The translations under genes and the position numbers were made by a program. Under the pieces are notes generated by a model. It was not told the DNA's origin. It saw nothing but the letters and a program-made list of their open reading frames with translations, and ran no database searches. Positions 1 through 8,009 of a stretch of DNA of 16,180 nucleotides are shown piece after piece. The stretch comes from an uncultured Christensenellaceae bacterium. Its GTDB lineage: Bacteria > Bacillota > Clostridia > Christensenellales > CAG-138. The DNA is taken from the NCBI GenBank assembly GCA_902475645.1, contig CABSAH010000020.1:1-16180 (forward strand). Reading direction: 5' to 3'. Each line of letters opens with the position of its first letter. Position 1 is the stretch's first letter.

Positions 1-1
1 A

Positions 2-1126
2 TGTAGCATGGAGGATCATGTTTATATCTGCGGCGGAGTCATGAATGTCCATGAATATTTGAGTGCATTTGACGTTTTTGCATTCCCCTCTTTGCGAGAG
101 GGCGCGCCGCTTGCATTGCTTGAAGCGCAGGCAAATGGACTGCCCTGCATAGTTTCGGACACAGTTCCGAGGGATGCCGTTATTTCAGATTTGGTACTTA
201 CACTTCCTTTAAAAGAAAGGGAGGCCTGGGTGGAAGCAATATGCACAGCTAAGCGACGGGGCAACACAGATTATGCAAATGTTGTCAGTAATCAGGGCTA
301 CGATATCCATAATACTTATACGCCGGTTTATGAAGCCTATCGTGGCAATAAAGCTTTGTTTGCCCTTTCTTTCGATGATGGACGCGCCGATAATTACTAT
401 GTTGCCGAAAATCTCCTTTCCCCTCGCGACATACCGGCAACTTTTAATATTACCTCAGGCTATGTAGATGGTTCTTGTCCTACAGCTTTAAAGCCAACCG
501 AATGCGCGGCGATGACAGTGGACCATGTAAGAAAACTTGCGAATAGCCCCTTATTCGAGATTGCCCTTCATGGGAACAATCATCTTAATACGACAGATGA
601 TATTGCGGAGGGTAGAAGAAAAATGATAGAATGGCTTGAAAAAAGCCCTTTGCATCAGTTCGGTTTTGCAAGTCCCGGCTCCGGTATTGAAATCGGTAAT
701 CAGGAGTTTCTGTCAAAAGAACCTTTCAAAAGTGGAGTCTCCTATATACGAGTCGGATTGCGATATAAAACTGCATCCTCTATTAGAATTCTCGCCCGCA
801 AGGCTGGACGCGTTATCCACACTCCCTTCCTCTATCGATTTGCTTATGCAGATACATTGATGGAGCAAAGCGATGGTAGGGTTATTTACAGCATCCCTGT
901 GATGGGAGACATTACCACAAATCAGGTTATCGGTTTAATAAAGCTTTGTATTCGCCGCAGACAAGCAATGGTCTTGATGCTTCACAGCATTGAAGAGCAT
1001 CCTTGTGATACATGGTCATGGCAGATGCAAAAGTTTCAAGAGCTCTGCGATTTTTTGGTTGATCAGAAGAAATCAGGTAACTTAAGAATTGTAACGGTTT
1101 CTCAGCTTTACAACGAAATTAGGTAA
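2..1126 (+). CDS. Glycosyltransferase (GT4 C-terminal half) fused to polysaccharide deacetylase, 5' partial
   Basis: The reading frame is open to the left edge of the window, so the ATG at 8 is probably internal and the N-terminal half of the transferase is missing. Counting from that ATG, residues 1-110 look like the nucleotide-sugar-binding half of a GT-B glycosyltransferase: PSLREGAP followed by LLEAQANGLP gives the E-x7-E pair (E31, E39) of family GT4. Residues 115-370 look like a NodB-type polysaccharide deacetylase: SFDDG (121-125) with the catalytic and metal aspartates, HGNNH (188-192) matching the metal-binding H-x3-H, and MLHS (324-327) near the usual last motif. The expected role is to add one sugar and remove an acetyl group from the growing glycan, but substrates cannot be read from sequence. 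No signal peptide can be judged because the N-terminus is absent. Row 721-780 is about 42% GC. The next gene starts 6 bases downstream. Confidence 0.82.
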   Translation, partial: CSMEDHVYICGGVMNVHEYLSAFDVFAFPSLREGAPLALLEAQANGLPCIVSDTVPRDAVISDLVLTLPLKEREAWVEAICTAKRRGNTDYANVVSNQGYDIHNTYTPVYEAYRGNKALFALSFDDGRADNYYVAENLLSPRDIPATFNITSGYVDGSCPTALKPTECAAMTVDHVRKLANSPLFEIALHGNNHLNTTDDIAEGRRKMIEWLEKSPLHQFGFASPGSGIEIGNQEFLSKEPFKSGVSYIRVGLRYKTASSIRILARKAGRVIHTPFLYRFAYADTLMEQSDGRVIYSIPVMGDITTNQVIGLIKLCIRRRQAMVLMLHSIEEHPCDTWSWQMQKFQELCDFLVDQKKSGNLRIVTVSQLYNEIR

Positions 1127-1132
1127 CACTCG

Positions 1133-2251
1133 ATGATCAACATCCTCTTTTTCATTGAATCCCTTTCCGGCGGCGGGGCGGAGAAGGTTCTGCTGAATTT
1201 GGTGAACGCTATGGATAGGACGAGGTTCGCCATAACCGTGCAGACGCTATATCCGGAGGAGAACGCGCGCAAGCTGGCGGAAGGTATTCGTTACAAATAC
1301 TGCTATGCGAAAAAGAGCCGCCTGAACGATTTGCGTATGCGTGCGGAAGCGGCGGCGGGACTGACCTATCTGCTGCACATAAAGGATGATTACGATATCG
1401 AGACGGCGTATCTTGAATGCGGCTCAACCAAAATAATGGCAGGCTCCACCAATAAAAAGGCGTTGAAGCTGGCATGGGTGCATTCTGACCTGCAAAGCTG
1501 GACATCTCCCGACAGCTTCGCCGCTGCTACAAAAAAATATTACGCGCGGTACGATTTTGCCGTATGTGTATCTGAAAATGTTCGCAGAAGCTTTGAAAGG
1601 CTGTATAATGATACGGTTCCGGCGGTCACGTTGTACAATACGGTAGAGGATTTGAATATTATACAAAAGTCCACAGTACCTTTGCCAACGGATATATTCA
1701 AGCGAAAGCTGACCATTGCTGCCGTGGGCAGATTGTCCACGCCAAAGTGCTTTAGCCGCATGTTAGCTGCGCATAAGCGTCTCTTGGCGGATGGATTAGA
1801 CCATGATTTATGGATAATCGGCGAGGGGGAAGAACGTCCCGCGTTGGAAGCATATATTCATGAAAACCACTTGGAAACATCGGCACGACTGCTTGGCTTT
1901 AGGGATAATCCGTATTGTCTTATGAAAGCTGCCGATTTATTGGTATGCTCTTCAAACTATGAGGGCTTCAGCACTTTCGTTACCGAAGGATTGATTCTCG
2001 GCAAGCCGATTGTCACTACCGATGTGTCGGGCATGAGGGAGCTATTGGGCAACAGCGAATACGGCCTTATTACCGCAAACGATGATGAGGCGTTCTATGA
2101 GGGCGTGAAGCGGATGCTCACCGAGCCGGGGCTTATGGAGCAATACGCCAAAAAAGCCGAAAGGCGCGGCGGGGACTTTAAGCGCGAGAAGCTGGCGGGG
2201 GCAACGGAGGCCTTTTTTGAGGCGGAGCTGCAAATGAAACGGAGAACGTAA
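1133..2251 (+). CDS. Glycosyltransferase family 4
   Basis: A 372-residue GT-B glycosyltransferase, full length for GT4. The N-terminal domain starts with a hydrophobic strand and the glycine loop GGGAEK (13-18), typical of capsule and LPS GT4 enzymes, and has WVHSD near 115-119. The C-terminal domain has AAVGRLS (196-202) and the E-x7-E pair E277/E285 in YEGFSTFVTEG, which contacts the nucleotide-sugar donor. No membrane segment is evident, so it should act at the inner face of the membrane on a lipid-linked acceptor. The donor sugar is unknown; rhamnose is possible because the operon makes dTDP-rhamnose. The ATG at 1133 follows the previous stop by 6 bases and has no strong ribosome binding site, so coupling to upstream translation is likely. 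Its stop abuts the start of the next gene. Confidence 0.92.
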   Translation: MINILFFIESLSGGGAEKVLLNLVNAMDRTRFAITVQTLYPEENARKLAEGIRYKYCYAKKSRLNDLRMRAEAAAGLTYLLHIKDDYDIETAYLECGSTKIMAGSTNKKALKLAWVHSDLQSWTSPDSFAAATKKYYARYDFAVCVSENVRRSFERLYNDTVPAVTLYNTVEDLNIIQKSTVPLPTDIFKRKLTIAAVGRLSTPKCFSRMLAAHKRLLADGLDHDLWIIGEGEERPALEAYIHENHLETSARLLGFRDNPYCLMKAADLLVCSSNYEGFSTFVTEGLILGKPIVTTDVSGMRELLGNSEYGLITANDDEAFYEGVKRMLTEPGLMEQYAKKAERRGGDFKREKLAGATEAFFEAELQMKRRT

Positions 2252-3367
2252 ATGGGCGTAAGCATCTATTACTATTTGGTCGCGGCGGTGCTAGGTTTCG
2301 GCATACTGCTTCCGCAGCGCGGCCGAAGGAGAAATATATATATTACGCTGATGGCAATTCTGCATGCCTTTGTATGCGGCTGGAGATATATGTACCTGAC
2401 CGGCGATCTTATCAAATATTCCGGCCAGTTCATGCGGGTTTATCCCAACAACGGGTGGTTTAGCGAGCAGGTGTTCAACGGCGGGCGCAATTTCGGCTTC
2501 GCGTGGCTCTCAAAGCTGCTGTCTCAAATATCGGACGGCAACTTCCAGCTGCTGCTGGTCTTTATTGCCATTGTTACGGAGATTGCCGTTGCAATCATCA
2601 TATACCGCTACTCCCCCGCGCCGTGGTTGAGCTACTTATTATGGAATTGCTTCGGCTTTTACATATTCGGCTTCAGCGCCATAAAGCAGGCATTGGCCAT
2701 GGGCCTGCTGATGCTCGCATTCATAGGCATTATGGAAGAAAATCCAAAGAAGTTCCTAATCTGGACTATATTGGCAGGCTGCATTCACGTCCCTGCGCTG
2801 ATTTTTCTTCCGGCGTATTGGATTGCAAAGAGCAGATTGAGTATCCATAAAATCATAATTTATATTGTCAGCGCCGTGCTGATTTACGTATTCCGTATGC
2901 AAGTCGTTGTATTTATCAGCGAATTCTATTATGAAGATGCTGTATATATTTTTAAGGATAGGCTCGGCGGACGGTTTATTATGATTGCCGCTCTTTTGGC
3001 CGCAGGAATCGGTCTGCGCGGTTCTTCGGGCATAAGCTTCACAAAGCTGTTCAACCTGATGGTCGTTGCGGCCATACTACAGATGTTCTCGGGCTTTGAT
3101 AACATATTTACACGCCTGACGGACTATTATTTTCAGTTCCTGATACTTTACCTGCCCATGATGCTTTACCCCGAACGCGATAAGAAAATGCTCAACCGCT
3201 ATCGCATACGGCATTTGGTACTGACGCGGCAGCAGCGCACGGCCGCAGTCCTCTGCGTGGTTTTGCTTGCATGCCTATATTACTATGCGACAAATCTGAA
3301 TGTTACGATTGCAAATGAGGTGGATGACTACCTGAACTATCGCTTCTGCTGGGAGGTGCCCCAATGA
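2252..3367 (+). CDS. EpsG/Wzy-like polysaccharide polymerase, membrane protein
   Basis: A 371-residue protein with about ten hydrophobic segments spread over its whole length, as expected for an integral membrane polymerase. It carries the pattern of the EpsG family: an arginine-tyrosine loop after the second segment with a following G-D and tyrosine (R45, G51, D52, Y56), then FSAIKQALAMG (141-151), which matches the F-x(2,3)-(R/K)-Q-x-(I/L)-A signature, and a histidine in CIHVPALIF (H179). EpsG and Wzy proteins join lipid-linked repeat units on the outer face of the membrane. The start ATG directly follows the previous stop, and the 3' end overlaps the next gene by 4 bases (ATGA). It could instead be an acyltransferase-like or other polytopic glycan protein, but the signature favours EpsG. 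Its presence beside an ABC exporter is unusual. Confidence 0.83.
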   Translation: MGVSIYYYLVAAVLGFGILLPQRGRRRNIYITLMAILHAFVCGWRYMYLTGDLIKYSGQFMRVYPNNGWFSEQVFNGGRNFGFAWLSKLLSQISDGNFQLLLVFIAIVTEIAVAIIIYRYSPAPWLSYLLWNCFGFYIFGFSAIKQALAMGLLMLAFIGIMEENPKKFLIWTILAGCIHVPALIFLPAYWIAKSRLSIHKIIIYIVSAVLIYVFRMQVVVFISEFYYEDAVYIFKDRLGGRFIMIAALLAAGIGLRGSSGISFTKLFNLMVVAAILQMFSGFDNIFTRLTDYYFQFLILYLPMMLYPERDKKMLNRYRIRHLVLTRQQRTAAVLCVVLLACLYYYATNLNVTIANEVDDYLNYRFCWEVPQ

Positions 3368-4347
3368 CATTCAGCGTTGTAATTCCCTGCTATAACTGCG
3401 AAAACACGCTTGAAGGAACGGTAAGCAGCATACGCGCATCGGGACTTACGGATTACGAGATACTGCTCATTGACGACGGTTCCGCCGACGGTACGGCAAA
3501 GCTTTGCGATGAGCTTTGCGGCAAATACCCCGAGTTTCGCTGTATCCATCAGAAAAACGCAGGGGTTTCCGCCGCGCGCAACCGCGGCATGGACGAAGCG
3601 CGGGGCGGTTATATATGGTTTGTAGATGCGGATGATACGGTAGATGCCGGAGCTCTCTCGTATGCAGCGGATATTGTTGTACGGCAGCAGCCGGATATGC
3701 TGCTGTTTGGCATGAGCTTTGATTATTACCGCCGCGGCAGGCTGTACCGCAGAGATAAGCTGGTGCCGCCTGCTGAAGGAATGCTGGCGGCGGAACGGAT
3801 AAAAGAGGATTTTGGGGAATTCTACTCATGCAATGCACTGACTACCGCCTGCAACAAGCTGATACGTCGTGATATTCTCATAAACTCCGGCACGCGCTTT
3901 CATGAGGATATGATCCTGATGGAGGATTTTTTGTTTGTGCTGGAGCTGCTTCCGCATTGCCGGACGGTATATTCCCTGCCGGATGCAATCTATCGTTACA
4001 GACAGGCGGAGGATGAAAAGTCCGCCTATTATCGACTGCAAAAAATCGCTGATTTGGCGGAGTACATTCAGCCGATCGCCGATGGAATCTGTCGGCTTCA
4101 AATCCCGTGCGCGGAAGCGATAACGGAAAAAATATACGAAATGCTGCTTCGGCAAAGCATGGCATATGCGTCGCTAAGGCAAATACAGCGGCGGCTGGTG
4201 CTTCATCAGGCGGGAAAATATGCAGAAGCCCTTCCGTATAAGAACGCCTTTGGGATATGGATACATTACAGACTATCCCATATGCGGCATGAAACAGCGG
4301 TTTTTTTAAAGAGTAAATGTGCGCTTTTAAAGCAAAACTGCCCGTAA
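3364..4347 (+). CDS. Glycosyltransferase family 2
   Basis: A 327-residue GT-A transferase. The protein opens with the first strand and loop SVVIPCYNCENTL, then has DDGS (37-40), which binds the nucleotide, NAGVSAARNRG (65-75), and the metal-binding DADD (88-91). The later MEDFLFVLELL segment supplies the acidic residues that usually include the catalytic base. There is no C-terminal membrane anchor, so it probably works at the cytoplasmic face on a lipid-linked acceptor; donor and acceptor are unknown. The gene starts in a 4-base ATGA overlap with the polymerase gene. A 47-base gap follows before licD. Confidence 0.92.
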   Translation: MTFSVVIPCYNCENTLEGTVSSIRASGLTDYEILLIDDGSADGTAKLCDELCGKYPEFRCIHQKNAGVSAARNRGMDEARGGYIWFVDADDTVDAGALSYAADIVVRQQPDMLLFGMSFDYYRRGRLYRRDKLVPPAEGMLAAERIKEDFGEFYSCNALTTACNKLIRRDILINSGTRFHEDMILMEDFLFVLELLPHCRTVYSLPDAIYRYRQAEDEKSAYYRLQKIADLAEYIQPIADGICRLQIPCAEAITEKIYEMLLRQSMAYASLRQIQRRLVLHQAGKYAEALPYKNAFGIWIHYRLSHMRHETAVFLKSKCALLKQNCP

Positions 4348-4367
4348 GTGGGGCGGGACACGAAAAA

Positions 4368-4381
4368 CGCCGAGTACGGCG
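4368..4381 (+). other. Small GC-rich inverted repeat before the licD ribosome binding site
   Basis: CGCCG and CGGCG form a 5-bp stem with the 4-base loop AGTA in the 47-base gap between the GT2 gene and licD, ending four bases before the AAAGGA-type ribosome binding site. There is no T run, so it is not a terminator. It could affect mRNA stability or access to the start, but so short a stem may be chance. Confidence 0.35.
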
Positions 4382-4394
4382 CAGAAAGGAAAGA

Positions 4395-5222
4395 ATGAGG
4401 GAAATCGGATTAAAAGAGATGCAGCGGATAGAGCTGGATATCCTTCTGGCATTTGACGCACTCTGTAAAAAATACGGATTACGATACTACATTGACGGAG
4501 GAACGCTGTTGGGCGCCATGTGTTATGAAGGCTTCATACCGTGGGATGATGATATTGACATTAAAATGCCGCGTCCGGATTACAAGCGCTTCATATTGCT
4601 TGCCGAAGAACTGCCGATGCATATTCGCTTGGAGCTGCCGTCAAAGGAAAAATGTGAACACCTTTTTGCAAAGCTTACCGATGCCCGCACCCTGCTGATA
4701 GAAAACCCCGGTGCAGCTCAAAAATGCTGCGGCATTTATGTGGACATTTTCCCGATGGATGGCTATCCGAATGACGGGCGCAAGCGTGAAGCGCATTTGC
4801 GCAGACTGTCAAGACTTAATACGTTATTTCATATGTCGCTGCTGCATTTTTCTGAAATGAAGCATTCACACTCTTGGATAGCCAGAATAAAAGGCGTAAT
4901 CTACGACAAGATATATTCCCCGTATTACCTGTTCCGAAGGCTGGAGGCTCTTGCCGAAAAATACGATTGTGAAAAATGCGCCTGCATCGGCCTGCTTACC
5001 GAAGGTAATCCCCAAAAGGAGTGCTTCCCCAAGGCATGGCTGGAGCCGGCTTCAAGGCTTGTTTTTGAGGGCCATGTGCTGCCTGCGCCCCGTGAGTATA
5101 GGAAGCACCTTCGTGCTTTTTACGGAGAGCATATCACCAATGCGGAATATTATCACAATCTGCCGGTAATTTTGCCGAATCATAATCACAAAGCATACTG
5201 GATTGACGGGGAAAACAAATGA
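4395..5222 (+). CDS. licD: LicD family phosphotransferase
   Basis: A 275-residue protein of the LicD family, which has a nucleotidyltransferase fold and moves phosphocholine or a similar phospho-alcohol from a CDP carrier onto glycan sugars. The family signature is complete: YYIDGGTLLGA (31-41), then GFIPWDDDIDIKMPR (46-60) with the metal-binding aspartates D51, D52, D53 and D55. The frame stays open to an ATG at 4317, but that start would lie inside the preceding gene and add 26 lysine- and arginine-rich residues. The ATG at 4395 has AGAAAGGAAAGA just upstream and gives the usual LicD N-terminus, so it is preferred. No choline uptake or activation genes (licA, licB, licC) are in the window, so the transferred group is unknown. 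It ends in a 4-base ATGA overlap with the next transferase. Confidence 0.9.
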   Translation: MREIGLKEMQRIELDILLAFDALCKKYGLRYYIDGGTLLGAMCYEGFIPWDDDIDIKMPRPDYKRFILLAEELPMHIRLELPSKEKCEHLFAKLTDARTLLIENPGAAQKCCGIYVDIFPMDGYPNDGRKREAHLRRLSRLNTLFHMSLLHFSEMKHSHSWIARIKGVIYDKIYSPYYLFRRLEALAEKYDCEKCACIGLLTEGNPQKECFPKAWLEPASRLVFEGHVLPAPREYRKHLRAFYGEHITNAEYYHNLPVILPNHNHKAYWIDGENK

Positions 5223-6211
5223 TGCAGCAGACAATCCCCGCCGTAAGCGTTGCAGTAATTACATACAATATGCAGCAATACCTTCCGCAGCTGCTTGACA
5301 GCATTTTGATGCAGGAAACGGATTTCCACTATGAGATTATTGTGGATGACGACAATTCACAGGATTGTTCCAGGGATATCCTATTGGATTATCGGCGGCG
5401 TTTTCCGGATAGGATAATACTGTCGCTGCGCAATCAAAATGTTGGCGGAAGCAGAAATATGTATGGCGTTTTGCGGCAGTGCCGCGGGAAATACATTGCA
5501 ATTCTGGAAGGGGACGATTGGTGGGACTGCAAGGATAAGCTGCAGTACCAATATGACTTTATGGAGGCGCATCCAGAATACGTGGGAATGTACTGCAACA
5601 GCTGGGTGGAAACCTGTCTGACAGAAACGGTGCATCATCCGCGCAGAAGCATTACCGAGCCTATGGTGCTGACATATGCGGACTATATGAACTACCATTT
5701 TTTCGACCGCCTTCCCAACAGCACGGACACTGCCTTTTTTCATAATTTTTTTAAGGATGCGCCCGAGGAAGAGCTGGATGTGTTTTATAAGGCGCACAAT
5801 ATGGTATGGGATCAAAGTCTTGCCCTTATTTTATACGGAAAAGGCCCGGTCTATGTAGACCCGCGCATAGTCAGTCATCATCGCTCCATCGTAACGGACG
5901 AAGGAACAAATTATCAGTCATTGTATGCAAAACGCGACAATAAGGTCAGCGACGCTCGAATGTATGCTTGCCAGGAGGATTATATTGAGCATATATTGCA
6001 CCGGAGCTGCACAAGGTTCTATAAGGTTCGCGGAATGCTGTTTGCGGAGGCTTTTTGGATAGCGTGTAAAAGCAAACGGAAGGAGGACCGGGCCAAAGCT
6101 CTTGAAATTTGGAATCAACGCCATAAAAAATGGCCATTGGTATTTTGGAGCATTGTATGGGGATGCGGCACGGTAAAGCGCAGAATAAAAGGAGTGATTA
6201 AGCATACCTAA
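5219..6211 (+). CDS. Glycosyltransferase family 2 (EGDDWW subtype)
   Basis: A 330-residue GT-A transferase. The first strand is VSVAVITYNMQQYL (9-22). The nucleotide-binding aspartates lie in VDDDNSQD (42-49), which fits the DD-x-S-x-D version of the DDGS motif. NQNVGGSRNM (72-81) follows, and EGDDWW (97-102) replaces the usual DADD and is typical of one well-populated GT2 subgroup. The C-terminus is basic with no clear membrane segment. The start is in a 4-base overlap with licD; a second ATG follows at once (5222), and either could be used. The donor is unknown. The 3' end carries the ribosome binding site of the next gene within its last codons. Confidence 0.9.
   Translation: MMQQTIPAVSVAVITYNMQQYLPQLLDSILMQETDFHYEIIVDDDNSQDCSRDILLDYRRRFPDRIILSLRNQNVGGSRNMYGVLRQCRGKYIAILEGDDWWDCKDKLQYQYDFMEAHPEYVGMYCNSWVETCLTETVHHPRRSITEPMVLTYADYMNYHFFDRLPNSTDTAFFHNFFKDAPEEELDVFYKAHNMVWDQSLALILYGKGPVYVDPRIVSHHRSIVTDEGTNYQSLYAKRDNKVSDARMYACQEDYIEHILHRSCTRFYKVRGMLFAEAFWIACKSKRKEDRAKALEIWNQRHKKWPLVFWSIVWGCGTVKRRIKGVIKHT
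6187..6194 (+). promoter_or_regulatory. Ribosome binding site supporting the ATA start at 6204
   Basis: AAAAGGAG lies inside the end of the preceding gene and stops nine bases before ATA at 6204. This is a normal spacing and is much too far (45 bases) from the GTG at 6240, so it favours initiation at the ATA codon. Confidence 0.6.
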
Positions 6212-7145
6212 GTTATCCGTAATTGTTCCGGTATATAAAGTGGAGCCCTACTTATGCAAATGTATAGACAGCATATTGGGGCAAACATTTCGGGATTTTG
6301 AATTGATTCTGGTTGACGACGGTTCTCCGGATAAATGCGGAGCAATCTGTGACGAATACGCCGAAAAGGATCCGCGCATTATTGTTATTCATCAGGCTAA
6401 TGCAGGCGTCAGCGCAGCACGCAATGCGGGTCTTGACATTGCAAGAGGGGCCTATATAGGCTTCGTGGACTCGGATGATTGGATAGAGCCCGAGATGTAC
6501 GATACAATGATCGGCGCAGCCGAAAGCACAGATGCGGATGCGGTTATATGCGGAATTAAATATATGCAGCCGGATAGCGGCGCATTTGAAAATGCTTTTG
6601 AGGGCAGCCGTTCCTACACGGGGAATGAGCTGCTTAAGGAATTATTCGGAAAACCGAACAGAGTTGGCGGCGGAATGTGCAATAAGGTTTTTCCCGCCCC
6701 TAAAATCGCCGGTATCAGGTTCCGAAATGATGTAGCAATAGCGGAGGACTGGCTGTTCTTATTTGAGGCTTTTTTACGGTGTGAAAGCGGCGTGAAAATA
6801 CCGGATGCATTTTATACGGTTGTAGAGCGGCCGAACAGCGCTACACGGAACGAGAATGCGTTGATATTCACAGAGCGCTTGCTTGCAACCTCATTATCAT
6901 TATTATGCCTATGCCGAAAATACGCTCCGGAAATTGAATATATGGCCGTGGATAAGTATTTGGATGATTGTTTACGGTATATTCCCTTGATGAAGAAATC
7001 GGGGCGGCAATATAACCGGCCCTACAAAACGGCCGTGATAAGAATTAAAGCACGTATGCTCCGCGAGATATTCAGGGCGGCAAGGCTTAAGCTTCTGCCC
7101 AAGGCAACGCTGCACGGCCACATATATGAATGGTTCAAGCTGTAA
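6204..7145 (+). CDS. Glycosyltransferase family 2 with apparent ATA start codon
   Basis: A GT-A transferase of 313 residues when read from 6204. From there the protein begins PKLSVIVPVYKVEPYL after the initiator, exactly the standard GT2 first strand; then DDGS (38-41), NAGVSAARNAG (66-76), DSDD (89-92) and AEDWLFLFEAF follow, all as expected. The codon in the initiator position is ATA. The first ordinary start in frame is GTG at 6240, which would remove the whole first strand of the nucleotide-binding fold, and a stop at 6195-6197 rules out starts further upstream. A good ribosome binding site lies nine bases before the ATA. It overlaps the preceding gene by 8 bases. Either ATA is a weak, coupled start, or an ATG was changed by a G-to-A mutation or a consensus error. 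The donor sugar is unknown. Confidence 0.85.
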   Translation: MPKLSVIVPVYKVEPYLCKCIDSILGQTFRDFELILVDDGSPDKCGAICDEYAEKDPRIIVIHQANAGVSAARNAGLDIARGAYIGFVDSDDWIEPEMYDTMIGAAESTDADAVICGIKYMQPDSGAFENAFEGSRSYTGNELLKELFGKPNRVGGGMCNKVFPAPKIAGIRFRNDVAIAEDWLFLFEAFLRCESGVKIPDAFYTVVERPNSATRNENALIFTERLLATSLSLLCLCRKYAPEIEYMAVDKYLDDCLRYIPLMKKSGRQYNRPYKTAVIRIKARMLREIFRAARLKLLPKATLHGHIYEWFKL

Positions 7146-7160
7146 AGGAGCATAACTGCC

Positions 7161-8000
7161 ATGAAACAACAATTTGACGTTGTTATCAAGCCAAAGTCGG
7201 GATGGTTTGATATCGATTTGAAGGAAGTTTGGAAGTATCGTGATTTGATATTTCTGTTCGTAAGGCGAAATTTTGTTTCGCACTATAAGCAGACGGTTTT
7301 AGGTCCGGCATGGGCAATCATACAGCCGCTTTTAACAACGGTTGTGTTTACCGTAATTTTCGGCGGCATTGCCGGGCTTGCCGCGGAGGGCGTGCCTTCA
7401 TTCCTGTTTTATTTGAGCGGCACGGTGGCATGGACTTATTTCTCCGCCTGCCTTACGCAGACGGCAGATACCTTTACCGGAAATGCAGGCATACTCGGCA
7501 AGGTGTATTTTCCCAGAATTGTTATGCCCATATCAACCGTGCTGACGAACCTGATATCCTTTGCGATTCAGCTATTCGTATTCCTTGCGTTTGTGGTATT
7601 TTATTGGCTCAGCGGTGCTGTCGCCCCGAATGCAGCGGTATTATTGCTGCCGATTCTGGTGCTGCATATGGCAATGCTCAGCCTTGGAACGGGTGTTATA
7701 ATTTCCGCGCTGACAACAAAATACAGGGACCTTAAAATGCTTGTGGGATTTGGCGTACAGCTTTGGATGTATGCAACGCCGGTAGCCTACGACATGGGGA
7801 TAATTCCGTCAAAATATATGCCGCTTTATTTACTTAACCCCATGACGCCGGTAATCAACACATTTAGATACGCATTTCTTGGGCTTGGAGAGCTCAACCC
7901 GGTATACAGTATAATTAGCTGGGGTGTTACGATATTGGTTCTTGCTTTGGGTATTATACTGTTCAGCCGGGTGGAAAAAACATTTATGGATACGGTCTGA
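7161..8000 (+). CDS. wzm: ABC-2 type polysaccharide exporter permease (Wzm/TagG-like)
   Basis: A 279-residue membrane permease, the normal length for Wzm, RfbD-type and TagG proteins. After an amphipathic N-terminus it has VRRNFVSHYKQTVLGPAW near 44-61, the conserved segment of ABC-2 polysaccharide permeases, followed by about six membrane spans, and LNPMTPVINTFRYAFLG near 226-242, the conserved loop before the last spans. It forms a dimer that pairs with two copies of the ATPase encoded just downstream and moves a lipid-linked glycan across the cytoplasmic membrane. The ATG at 7161 has AAAGGAG upstream. The ATPase gene starts 9 bases after its stop, so the two are co-translated. The symbol is by family resemblance; tagG would also describe it. 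Confidence 0.93.
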   Translation: MKQQFDVVIKPKSGWFDIDLKEVWKYRDLIFLFVRRNFVSHYKQTVLGPAWAIIQPLLTTVVFTVIFGGIAGLAAEGVPSFLFYLSGTVAWTYFSACLTQTADTFTGNAGILGKVYFPRIVMPISTVLTNLISFAIQLFVFLAFVVFYWLSGAVAPNAAVLLLPILVLHMAMLSLGTGVIISALTTKYRDLKMLVGFGVQLWMYATPVAYDMGIIPSKYMPLYLLNPMTPVINTFRYAFLGLGELNPVYSIISWGVTILVLALGIILFSRVEKTFMDTV

Positions 8001-8009
8001 GGAAAAAAG

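Noticed and set aside
4317..4394. Longer LicD N-terminus from ATG 4317
   Set aside because: It lies within the end of the preceding gene, lacks a ribosome binding site, and adds a basic stretch not expected in the family.
5381..5815. 144-codon open frame on the minus strand
   Set aside because: It is antisense to a well-supported GT2 gene, and no family pattern is visible.
6240..7145. GTG at 6240 as the start of the GT2 gene
   Set aside because: It would delete the conserved first strand SVIVPVYK, and the nearby AAAAGGAG is 45 bases away. ATA at 6204 fits both the protein family and the spacing.
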